DNA from: Pseudomonas sp. GOM6
GTDB taxonomy: Bacteria; Pseudomonadota; Gammaproteobacteria; Pseudomonadales; Pseudomonadaceae
NCBI RefSeq assembly: GCF_029537485.1
Contig: NZ_JARPUS010000003.1
Coordinates: 62,001 to 126,000 of the forward strand
DNA: 64,000 nucleotides
Direction: 5' to 3'
This document shows, in pieces, positions 34,880 to 43,654 of the stretch. The notes beneath the pieces are model-generated. The model did no database searches. It was not told the origin of the DNA and saw nothing but the letters and a program-made list of their open reading frames with translations. The stretch's first letter is position 1, and each line of letters opens with the position of its first letter. The position numbers and the translations under genes are program-made.

Positions 34880-35991
34880 GTCAGGATGATCGGCTGATGG
34901 AGAGGCGCTACTTCCATGCGGTTTCGTCCGTTCTGCTTGGCGCGATAGAGCGCCTTGTCAGCGCGCTTGATCAAGGCCGCAACGCTTTCCTGCAGGAAAT
35001 ACTGCGCCACCCCGATGGAAGCGGTCACCCGCAGCCCCTCGGGTAAACCGGGATAGCTCGCCTGCGCCAACGCCTCTTGAATGCGCACGATGCAGTGCTG
35101 GGCCATGTCCAGCGAGGTCTGGGGCAGGAACAGAAGAAACTCCTCACCACCGTAGCGGGCGAAGAAGTCGGTACTGCGCAGCAAGGGCTGCACCACGTCA
35201 GCAAAGGTTTTTAGCACCTCATCCCCCGCCGGGTGGCCATAGTTGTCATTGATGTGCTTGAAGTGGTCGAGATCAAGGATGCACACGCAAAAACCGGCGC
35301 CACCACGATCGGTTCGGTTCTTCTCGTGACCGAGCATCTCCAATAGATAGCGGCGGTTATAGGCCCCGGTCAGCTCATCGTGGGTAGCCAGCTCGGTGAC
35401 CTGGTTCAATACCACCTGCAGCTGGGCGTTGCTGGCCATCAGCTTCTTGCGCAGAGCACTGATGCTACCGCCGAGAATGGAAATGAACGGCAGGAACACC
35501 GAGAAACTGCACCACAACACCATCTCCACCGCCAGGTTGAAACGCTCGCCTTCGATACGCTGGATCAGCGGCAGAGTCAGGGCGTAAGCGACTATGGTGC
35601 CCAGGCTCAACCACAGCAACTCACGGGTATTGAGCTTGAAGCAACCGAACATGCTGATGATCAGCAACACCACCAGGTAGGCTCCGCGTGCCTCGCCAGC
35701 ATAGATCTGAGTCCCCATCACCATCACGATGGCGGCGACCATCTGCGCCATGGTCATGCTCGGGTCGCGCAAGCGCAGGTTGAGGTCGTAGCGCAGCAGC
35801 AGGTAAAACAGCAGATTGGTGATCACGGCCACCAGCACCCAAACCTGAGTCACCCAGGCCGGGGAAATACCGTTGTAGACAGAGACGAGCTGGGGAACGC
35901 TGGCCAGAAAGTACATCGCCACACTCATCATGAAGCGGCGAATGCGCAATTGCTGCTGCGAGTCCCTGGATGAGGCAGCTTCGGAAATCAC
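34876..35991 (-). CDS. Membrane GGDEF diguanylate cyclase
   Basis: Cyclase of about 371 residues with roughly six membrane helices (residues 20-200; for example [20 protein letters not shown]) and a C-terminal GGDEF domain. The active site reads GGEEF at 281-285, and the product-inhibition I-site RSTD lies at 272-275. Further motifs: [43 protein letters not shown] and [16 protein letters not shown]. Thus it should make c-di-GMP with feedback inhibition. The start is uncertain: GTG at 35991 is chosen, but other GTG or TTG codons further upstream are open to 36126. It overlaps the EAL gene's stop by 4 bases, tail to tail. Confidence 0.88.
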   Translation of the reverse strand: MISEAASSRDSQQQLRIRRFMMSVAMYFLASVPQLVSVYNGISPAWVTQVWVLVAVITNLLFYLLLRYDLNLRLRDPSMTMAQMVAAIVMVMGTQIYAGEARGAYLVVLLIISMFGCFKLNTRELLWLSLGTIVAYALTLPLIQRIEGERFNLAVEMVLWCSFSVFLPFISILGGSISALRKKLMASNAQLQVVLNQVTELATHDELTGAYNRRYLLEMLGHEKNRTDRGGAGFCVCILDLDHFKHINDNYGHPAGDEVLKTFADVVQPLLRSTDFFARYGGEEFLLFLPQTSLDMAQHCIVRIQEALAQASYPGLPEGLRVTASIGVAQYFLQESVAALIKRADKALYRAKQNGRNRMEVAPLHQPIILT

Positions 35992-36188
35992 GTGCTTACT
36001 ACTCTTGTTGTTATGGCTATAGATCAAGACACGATGGGGCGACGATAGCACCGTGCCCACGGGCACCAGTAACCGCTCGTCGCCGCAGCAGACCCGATGC
36101 ACCGATACTTGCAGGCATCCGCGCAAACACCGAAGCTAAGAACACATCGCCCGGAGGAGCCGGGCACACCCACAGGCGAGGACAGCCC

Positions 36189-37520
36189 TTGGATTGGCAA
36201 ACCCTGCTCACCCGCGAACGCCTCGGCAAACCCGTACATAGCTCCGACGAGCTGGGCCGCAGTCCGTTCCACAAAGACCACGACCGCATCATCTTCTCCG
36301 GCGCCTTCCGCCGCCTGGGGCGCAAAACCCAGGTGCACCCGGTGTCCAGCAACGACCACATTCACACTCGCCTGACCCACTCCCTCGAAGTCGGCTGCGT
36401 CGGCCGCTCCCTGGGCATGCGCGTCGGCGAGATGCTGCGTGACGAACTGCCGAACTGGTGTACACCGAGCGACCTGGGTGTAATCGTGCAGTCCGCCTGC
36501 CTGGCTCACGACATCGGCAACCCGCCGTTCGGTCACTCCGGCGAAGACGCCATCCGCCACTGGTTCCGCCAGGCCGCCGGGCGCGGCTGGCTGGACGACA
36601 TGAGCGATGCCGAACGCGCCGACTTCCTCAGTTTCGAGGGCAACGCCCAGGGCTTTCGCGTACTCACCCAGCTGGAATACCACCAGTTCGACGGCGGCAT
36701 GCGCCTGACCTACGCCACCCTCGGCACCTACCTGAAATACCCGTGGACAGCACGCCACGCCGAGGCGCTGGGCTACAAGAAGCACAAGTTCGGCTGCTAC
36801 CAGAACGAACTGCCGCGCCTGGAGCAGATTGCCACCAAGCTGGGCCTGCCACGGCTGGACGAACAGCGCTGGGCACGCCATCCGCTGGTCTTCCTGATGG
36901 AGGCAGCCGACGACATCTGCTACGCCCTGATCGACCTGGAAGACGGGGTGGAAATGGAGTTGCTCGACTATGCCGAGGTTGAAGCCTTGCTGTTCGACCT
37001 GGTCGGTGACGACCTGCCGGAAACCTACCGCCAGCTCGGCCCCCATGATTCGCGCCGGCGCAAGCTGGCGATCCTGCGTGGCAAGGCGATCGAACACCTG
37101 ACCAACGCCGCCGCCCGTGCCTTCGTCGAACAACAGCCAGCCCTGCTGCTCGGCACCCTCGAGGGTGACCTGGTCGAGCATATGCATGGCCCTGCCAAGC
37201 GCTGCGTGCTGCGGGCCAAGGCCGTGGCACGCGAACGCATCTTTCAGGACAAGCGCAAGACCCTGCATGAAATCGGCGCCTACACCACCCTGGAGATCCT
37301 GCTCAATGCCTTCTGCGGCGCGGCCCTGGAGCAGCACTCCGGGCGCGAGCTGTCGTTCAAGAACCGGCGTATCCTCGACCTGCTTGCCCATTACGCTCCG
37401 GCACCGGACTGGTCCCTGTATATGTCGTTCCTGCGCATGATCGACTTCATCGCCGGGATGACGGACAGCTACGCGACCGAAATGGCCCGGGAGATGACCG
37501 GGCGCTCCAGCCCGGTGTAG
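36189..37520 (+). CDS. dgt: Deoxyguanosinetriphosphate triphosphohydrolase-like protein Dgt
   Basis: HD-superfamily dNTP triphosphohydrolase of 443 residues, releasing tripolyphosphate from dNTPs. It keeps [15 protein letters not shown], the metal-binding [38 protein letters not shown] and [20 protein letters not shown]. Length fits the shorter Dgt subfamily of Pseudomonas. TTG at 36189 ([13 protein letters not shown]) is the chosen start, with GAGG seven bases upstream; the frame is open 73 codons further but that part has low-complexity, non-family sequence. Divergent from the GGDEF gene. Confidence 0.9.
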   Translation: MDWQTLLTRERLGKPVHSSDELGRSPFHKDHDRIIFSGAFRRLGRKTQVHPVSSNDHIHTRLTHSLEVGCVGRSLGMRVGEMLRDELPNWCTPSDLGVIVQSACLAHDIGNPPFGHSGEDAIRHWFRQAAGRGWLDDMSDAERADFLSFEGNAQGFRVLTQLEYHQFDGGMRLTYATLGTYLKYPWTARHAEALGYKKHKFGCYQNELPRLEQIATKLGLPRLDEQRWARHPLVFLMEAADDICYALIDLEDGVEMELLDYAEVEALLFDLVGDDLPETYRQLGPHDSRRRKLAILRGKAIEHLTNAAARAFVEQQPALLLGTLEGDLVEHMHGPAKRCVLRAKAVARERIFQDKRKTLHEIGAYTTLEILLNAFCGAALEQHSGRELSFKNRRILDLLAHYAPAPDWSLYMSFLRMIDFIAGMTDSYATEMAREMTGRSSPV

Positions 37521-37524
37521 GCCC

Positions 37525-38565
37525 ATGACTCGCAGACGCAGATGGATCGGCTGGCACGCCGGCCCCCCCGAACTGGGTGTGGCCGTGATTGCCGGCCTGG
37601 GGTGTGCCCTGCCCCTGCTGCTTGGCCTGCTCAGCGGCCATCCGGGTTTTCTCTGGGCCTCGGCCGGTGCCTTTCAAGCCTCCCAGGTCAGCCCGCTGCA
37701 TCGCTATGGCATGCTGCGACTGTTAATGCTCACCCTGCTCGGCGCCTGCAGCGCCGGCCTGGGCTTCTGGGCGACGGGGCACGCCTGGGCCAGCATGCTG
37801 CTGTTCGGCGCCTTCGGTCTACTGCTCGCCTGGTTGCAGCGCTTCGGCAAAGAGGCCGGCAAGCTGGGTATGAACCTGGCGATCTGCCTGTGCCTGGGGC
37901 AAGGGCATACTGAGGTCGGAGGGTTGCACAATGCCGACGCGGTCGCAGCACTGTTCATTCTCGGCGGTCTGTGGGTTGCCCTCCTCGCTTTCGGCCTGCG
38001 CGGCCTGCATGGTTTGCGCACCTGGCCGCACATGCCCCGCCTGATGGCCGTATTGCGCGTGCTGCGCCGCCAGGCCAAGCGCCTGCCGGAGCGCCGCTGG
38101 CGTCTGCACGCACTAGGCTGCGCCCTCGCCCTGGGCAGTGCCGGGCTGATAGTCGAGCTAGCCGACCTGCCACGAGGCCACTGGCTCACCCTGGCTCTGC
38201 TCGGCACCCTGCAGCTGAGAGCCCGCAGCAATCTAGCCAGGGCCCTGCAACTGTGCATGGTGAGCCTGGCCAGCGCCGTACTGCTGCTGGGGCTCGGCTA
38301 CAGTTTGCAAAGCCCGGCCGCCATGGTGGCCATTACCTTGCCCGTGATTGTGCTGGGCCGAGCACTGCAGGCCCATCGCTATGGCCTGTACGTCTTGCAG
38401 GTGATCGTCAGTTTCATGCTGCTGAGCGAATGCCTGGCGCAGGACTGGCAGGATCCCCAACAGCGCCTGCTCAACAGCCTGGTCGGCGTGGTGCTGGCGA
38501 TGTTGGTGGCCATGCTGATACATGCTCTGGCACGGCGATTTGGCCAGGCAAAACAGGAAAAATAG
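37525..38565 (+). CDS. FUSC-like integral membrane protein
   Basis: Membrane protein of 346 residues with about ten hydrophobic helices in two repeats (residues 15-160 and 190-340), separated by a basic cytoplasmic stretch (RLMAVLRVLRRQAKRLPERRWR). The layout and motifs such as PRGHWLTLALLGTLQ and RALQAHRYGLYVLQVIVSFMLL fit the FUSC family (fusaric acid resistance / YccS-like), which exports aromatic acids in some cases. No partner membrane-fusion protein is adjacent. It starts 4 bases after the dgt stop and may share that transcript. Substrate unknown. Confidence 0.75.
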   Translation: MTRRRRWIGWHAGPPELGVAVIAGLGCALPLLLGLLSGHPGFLWASAGAFQASQVSPLHRYGMLRLLMLTLLGACSAGLGFWATGHAWASMLLFGAFGLLLAWLQRFGKEAGKLGMNLAICLCLGQGHTEVGGLHNADAVAALFILGGLWVALLAFGLRGLHGLRTWPHMPRLMAVLRVLRRQAKRLPERRWRLHALGCALALGSAGLIVELADLPRGHWLTLALLGTLQLRARSNLARALQLCMVSLASAVLLLGLGYSLQSPAAMVAITLPVIVLGRALQAHRYGLYVLQVIVSFMLLSECLAQDWQDPQQRLLNSLVGVVLAMLVAMLIHALARRFGQAKQEK

Positions 38566-38646
38566 TCCCGCCGACAGGCGGCGATGTTGTCAGCGCTTCA
38601 CTATGCTTTGGCTCTATCCCATTACGCCTGTCAACGGAGCGAGCTC

Positions 38647-41601
38647 ATGCAGGGTAAAGCGCTAGGCAAGGAACGTCGCTTTCCGCTCCACGTCCACATC
38701 AGCGTACTGTTCACCCTGCTTCTGCTCGGCAGTGGCGCACTGCTCGGCCTGTTCAACTATCACCAGACCACCCAGGTCATCCTGTCCAGCAGCAAACAGC
38801 TGTTTACGCAAATACGCGAGGAGGTGGACGCCGACCTGCGCCACACCTACCAACCCATTCGCCATCTGCTCAGCCTGCTCACCCTGCAGGAAAAGAATCA
38901 GGCCGCCGATCGCTATCAGCGCATGGACCTCATGCCATCACTGGCCTAGGCCCTGCGCGACAATCCCAAGCTTGCCTCGCTGTATCTCGGTTATGGCGAT
39001 GGCGATTTCTTCATGGTGCGACCGCTGCGTAACGCTGCACTCAAGGAGCGATTCAATGCTCCCGCCAACGCCGCCTTCCAGGTCTGGACCATCGACCGCA
39101 ACGGCAGTGCCCGGCCCGTTTCCGAATCGCAATATTTCGATGCCGAGCTGAACCTGATCAGCCGCCGGCAGAACCTCAAGGAAACCTACGACCCCCGCAG
39201 CCGCCCCTGGTACAAGAGCGCCCTCGAAAACGGCGAGCAGATCACCACCGAACCTTACGTGTTCTTTTCCACTGGCGATGTCGGCACGACGCTGGCCCGT
39301 ATCAGCCATGACCAGACCGTGCTCGCAGCCGACCTGACGCTCGCCGACCTCTCAGCCACGCTGGCACGTCACCGGGTCACGCCATCGACCGAAGTGGTGC
39401 TGTACCGGCCCGATGGCTCCGCCGTCGCCTACCCAGATGTGGCCCGCTTGCTGATACGCAATGGCGAAACGCAGCTGGCCCAGGTGGCCCAACTCAGCCC
39501 AGCGTTGGGTGAGCTATTCCAGCGCGGCCTGGACAAGGATCGCCAGAGCGCCATGGAGCTGGCAGGCAAGCGCTGGCAGGTGTCCTACAGCCAACTCGAG
39601 GAAGGCGGCCCCAACGGCTTGCGCCTAGCCCTGCTGGCACCAGAAGAAGAGTTGCTCGCCGACGCCTACCGGATCCGCTGGCAGGGCGCCGTACTCACCA
39701 TCGCTATCCTGCTGCTGTGCGTCCCGCTCGGCTGGCTGATGTCTCGTGTACTGGTCAAGCCACTGCGCGCTCTGGTGGATGAGGCCGAAGCCATCCGCAG
39801 CTTCAACTTCAACCATCCGGCCAGTGGCCGCTCCCCGGTATTGGAAGTCGATCAGTTGGCGGTGGCCATGGCCAAGATGAAGGACACCCTGTCCGGATTC
39901 CTCGACATCACCGCCAGCCTGTCAGCCGAAACCCGCTTTGACGCCCTGCTGCGCCGGGTACTGCGGGAAACCGTTGAACTCAGCGAGGCCAGCTGCGGCC
40001 TGCTCTACCTGCGTGACGCCGACAACGGGCGCCTGGAGCCCCACGGGCTGTTCATCAACGACCAGCAGCACAGCCTGGAAGAACACCGCATCCCCACCTA
40101 CATCCCCGGTCAATCCGAGATACCCGAGTGGATACGCCAGCCGGCAGAAGGCGGCAGCAGCGTTGTGACCGCCATCGGCTTTGATCAGGCCGAAGGGCTG
40201 CAAAGCCTGCTGCACACCCTCGACAGCCCGCGTGCGCACCTGCTGAGCACCGGCCTGCACAATCGCCAGGGCGAAACGCTAGGCGTGTTGCTCCTGCTGC
40301 ACCGAGACAACGGCGAGGAGGCCGACCTGGCCATGATCGGCCCGCAGCGCATCGCCTATGTCGAGGCCGTGTCCGGGGTCGCCGCCCTGTGTATCGAGAG
40401 CCAGCGACTGCTGGAGCAACAAAAGAAACTACTGGACGCCTTTATTCAACTAATCGCGGGCGCCATCGACGCCAAAAGCCCCTACACCGGCGGCCATTGT
40501 CAGCGGGTACCGGAACTGACTGTGATGCTGGCCAAAGCCGCAGCCGGCAGCCACGAGGAGCCTTTCCGCGACTACCAGCCCGGTGAAGAAGACTGGGAGG
40601 CCCTGCACATCGCCGCCTGGCTTCACGATTGCGGCAAAGTCACCACGCCAGAATATGTGGTGGACAAGGCGACCAAGCTGGAAACCCTCTACGACCGTAT
40701 CCACGAAGTGCGCATGCGTTTCGAGGTGCTCAAGCGCGACGCCTGGGTCGCCTACTGGCAAGCATTGGCCAGCGGTGGCGACGAAGCCGTTCTGAGCCGG
40801 CTGCGCGACGAGACGCTGAGCACCCTGGACGAAGAGTTCGCCTTTGTCGCCCGTTGCAACCTCGGTGGCGAAGCCATGGCCGATGCTGACCAGGAGCGCC
40901 TGAAAACCATCGCCGAGCGCCGCTGGACGCGCACACTGGACGACAGACTGGGCGTTTCCTGGGAGGAAAACCAGCGCCAGTCGCGTAGCCCGGCCACCGA
41001 ACTGCCGGTGCAGGAACCCCTGCTTGCTGACAAGCCCGAGCACCTGATCGAGCGCCCGAGCAGCGAGCTCATCGCCGCGGACAACCCCTGGGGCTTCCGC
41101 CTCGACGTACCGCATTACAAACATAATCGTGGCGAGCTATACAACCTGGGGATAGTCCGCGGCACCCTGACTGCCGAAGAACGCTACATCATCAACAACC
41201 ACATCGTGCAGACCATTCTCATGCTCGAGCACCTGCCCTTCCCCAAACACCTGGCCAATGTGGCCGAGATCGCCGGTGGGCACCACGAGAAGATGGATGG
41301 CAGCGGCTACCCGAAACGCCTCAAGCGCGATGAAATGAGCCTGCCGGCACGGATGATGGCGATTGCAGACATTTTCGAGGCCCTGACTGCAGTGGATCGC
41401 CCCTACAAGAAGGGCAAGACGCTTACCGAGTCACTCAACATCATGGTCGGCATGTGCCGGGGCGCCCATGTCGACCCCGATCTGTTTGGTCTGTTTGTGC
41501 GCAGCGGTATCCCTCAGGCCTATGCCGAACGTTACCTGCGCCCCGACCAGAATGATGCAGTAGACACCGATGCCATCCTGAATAAAGCAGGCCTGGCCTG
41601 A
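38647..41601 (+). pseudogene. HD-GYP sensor phosphodiesterase interrupted by an amber codon
   Basis: One frame of 984 codons, with a single in-frame TAG at 38947-38949 (codon 101). The start MQGKALGKERRFPLHVHISVLFTLLLLGSG has GGAG upstream. Domains: membrane helix (about 15-35), dCache-like sensor, second membrane helix (about 350-370, WQGAVLTIAILLLCVPLGWLMSRV), HAMP, GAF-like domain (about 430-590), then HD-GYP. The catalytic HD pair is at 660-661 (LHDCGKV) and HHExxDGxGYP at 879-889. All regions after the stop are intact. Either it is a recent pseudogene, or a shorter protein restarts at ATG 39013 without the first membrane helix, or the stop is suppressed. A CAG-to-TAG change would explain it. 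Confidence 0.88.
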
Positions 41602-41611
41602 TGCCAGGCAC

Positions 41612-41642
41612 AAAAAAGCCCGGCATCAAGCCGGGCTCTTCT
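41612..41642 (-). terminator. Terminator between the HD-GYP gene and yggL
   Basis: AGCCCGGC-ATCA-AGCCGGGCT stem with TTTTTT on the minus strand, so it is the proper terminator of yggL. On the plus strand the tail is CTTCT, weaker, but it may still stop the HD-GYP transcript. Confidence 0.9.
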
Positions 41643-41657
41643 ATCGCAACGCAGCGG

Positions 41658-41999
41658 TTAGGCCTTGTTGACCGGGTTCTCCGGATACCACACATCGAGC
41701 AGCGGGCTCAGAGTGAAGTCGACCAGCTCGTTGCGCCCCTTGAGCCAGGCTTCCAGCTGGCTGCGCTGCTCTTCGGTGACCGAGCCGCGCTTGGACAGGC
41801 AAACGAAACCATAGTCCTCGCCGCCGACATAGCCCAGGCCGTTGCCGTCGATGGCCTCGACCAGAAACTGGTCGACGAACTGATCCGCCTCAGCCTCGGT
41901 CAGGCTCTCGCGAAAGTTCATGGTCAGTTCGCAGCCCAGCTCCTGGAATTCATCGACGCAAAGTTTCTTGCGCAGACGACGGGAACGGTTAGTGGCCAT
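41658..41999 (-). CDS. yggL: YggL-family 50S-associated protein
   Basis: Protein of 113 residues of the YggL/DUF469 family. Conserved parts are RSRRLRKKLCVDEFQELGCELTMNF, EAIDGNGLGYVGGEDYGFVCLSKRGSVTEEQR and LDVWYPENP. In E. coli YggL binds the large ribosomal subunit. The start MATNRSRRLRKKL is chosen over an extension of 20 codons because it matches the family. It is divergent from dacB. Confidence 0.93.
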   Translation of the reverse strand: MATNRSRRLRKKLCVDEFQELGCELTMNFRESLTEAEADQFVDQFLVEAIDGNGLGYVGGEDYGFVCLSKRGSVTEEQRSQLEAWLKGRNELVDFTLSPLLDVWYPENPVNKA

Positions 42000-42167
42000 A
42001 GATGCTCCTAGATACTCAATGATTTGCACGGACGGCACTCTAGCAAATTGCCGCCCCACTTGCCCGTCCGTTCAGAAAAAATGCTCGTGCAGCCCAGGCG
42101 CCAGCCATAAACGCCTCGGGCATAATGCGCGGCAGTTTTTGCCCCCTCTCCAACCTGGGCCCTGCCA

Positions 42168-43601
42168 ATGATCCATTCGCTACGAAATTTACTGCTCGCC
42201 TCTCTTCTTCTGCCTTTGTCGCTGCCCATTCAGGCTGCTCAAACCAGCAGCGTACTGCCGAACAAGGTTGCGCAAGCCCTAAAGGCCAACAAGATCTCGC
42301 CCAATAGCCTGTCACTTGTCGCCCTGCCATTGGATAGCAGCAGTACCGGCATCATCTACAACGCCGATGTCTCGATGAACCCGGCCTCGACCATGAAGCT
42401 GGTCAATACCTACGCCGCGCTTGAGTTGCTCGGCCCTACCCATCAGTGGCAAACCGAGTTCTACGGTGATGGCCCGCTGCAGGATGGCGTACTTAACGGC
42501 AACCTCTACCTCAAGGGCGGCGGTGACCCCAAGCTCAACATGGAGAGACTCTGGCTGATGATGCGCGATCTGCGCACCAATGGCGTACAGCGCATCACCG
42601 GCGATCTGGTGCTGGATCGCAGCCACTTCAATCTGCCGCAGCTGCCCGTATTCAACGATGACGGCGGCGACCCCAACAAACCCTTCCTGGTCGGCCCCGA
42701 TTCGCTGCTGGTCAACCTCAAATCAGTTCGCATGATCAGTCGCACCGCCGGCGGCAAGGTCAGTGTGGTGATGGAGCCGCCACTGACCAACGTCCGCATC
42801 GACAATCAGGTCAAGGCGCTCCCCGCCGCCAAATGCCCGGCTTGGCCGGATGTACGCTACAACCCGGTGACCCAGTTCGATGGCACCACCCTGGTGGTCA
42901 CCGGCAAGCTGGCCGAAGGCTGCAGCGCCCAGAGCTACCTGGCCCTGCTGGACCACCCGGGCTACGCCGCCGGCGCCGTACGCGCCATCTGGCAGGAGCT
43001 GGGCGGCAGCATCCTCGGCAAGGATCGCCTGGGCGATGTGCCGAAGAATGCCAAGCTGCTGGCGCGTACCTTCTCGCCGGACCTCACCGAGGTCATCCGC
43101 GACATCAACAAGTACAGCAACAACACCATGGCCAGACAGCTGTTCCTCAGTCTAGGGCAGCGCTTCCGCACCAGCGCCGATGGCGACGATGCCAAGGCCG
43201 CGCAACGCGTCATCCGCGGCTGGCTGGCGAAAAAAGGCATCACCGCACCACGCCTGGTGATCGAGAACGGCTCGGGACTCTCCCGCGCGGAACGCATCAG
43301 CGCCCGCGAGATGGCCGGCATGCTGCAAGCCGCCTGGCATAGCCCATACGCCGCCGAGTTCATCGCCTCGATGCCGCTGGTGGGCATGGACGGCACCATG
43401 CGCAAGCGCCTGAAAAACACCGGCATGCAGGGACAAGGTCATATCAAGACCGGCACCTTGAACAATGTGCGCGCCATCGCGGGTTTTACCCGCACGGCCA
43501 AAGGCAAGAACTGGGTGGTGGTGGCCATCCTCAACGACCAGCGGCCTTGGGGCGCCTCGGCGATCCTCGATCAGGTACTGCTGGACATCTACCGCCGATA
43601 A
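42168..43601 (+). CDS. dacB: D-alanyl-D-alanine carboxypeptidase/endopeptidase PBP4
   Basis: Class C low-molecular-weight penicillin-binding protein of 477 residues, acting in the periplasm on peptidoglycan cross-bridges. A signal peptide (MIHSLRNLLLASLLLPLSLPIQAA) is followed by the SxxK motif STMK at 74-77, the SxN region YSNNTMARQLFLSLG near residue 316 and the KTG region IKTGTLNNVRAIAGF near 426. The long insertion between SxxK and SxN is the extra domain of PBP4. In P. aeruginosa, dacB loss raises AmpC expression. It ends at a bidirectional terminator. Confidence 0.96.
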   Translation: MIHSLRNLLLASLLLPLSLPIQAAQTSSVLPNKVAQALKANKISPNSLSLVALPLDSSSTGIIYNADVSMNPASTMKLVNTYAALELLGPTHQWQTEFYGDGPLQDGVLNGNLYLKGGGDPKLNMERLWLMMRDLRTNGVQRITGDLVLDRSHFNLPQLPVFNDDGGDPNKPFLVGPDSLLVNLKSVRMISRTAGGKVSVVMEPPLTNVRIDNQVKALPAAKCPAWPDVRYNPVTQFDGTTLVVTGKLAEGCSAQSYLALLDHPGYAAGAVRAIWQELGGSILGKDRLGDVPKNAKLLARTFSPDLTEVIRDINKYSNNTMARQLFLSLGQRFRTSADGDDAKAAQRVIRGWLAKKGITAPRLVIENGSGLSRAERISAREMAGMLQAAWHSPYAAEFIASMPLVGMDGTMRKRLKNTGMQGQGHIKTGTLNNVRAIAGFTRTAKGKNWVVVAILNDQRPWGASAILDQVLLDIYRR

Positions 43602-43614
43602 GTCCGTAGCAACG

Positions 43615-43642
43615 AAAAAGCCCGCCATTCGGCGGGCTTTCT
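43615..43642. terminator. Bidirectional terminator between dacB and rlmL
   Basis: AAAAAGCCCGCC-ATTC-GGCGGGCTTTCT. On the plus strand it follows dacB by 13 bases; on the minus strand the U run TTTTT follows rlmL. Confidence 0.92.
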
Positions 43643-43654
43643 CATATGCCGACC

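Noticed and set aside
36024..37526. A 500-codon open frame on the minus strand
   Set aside because: Antisense to dgt, whose HD motifs are intact.
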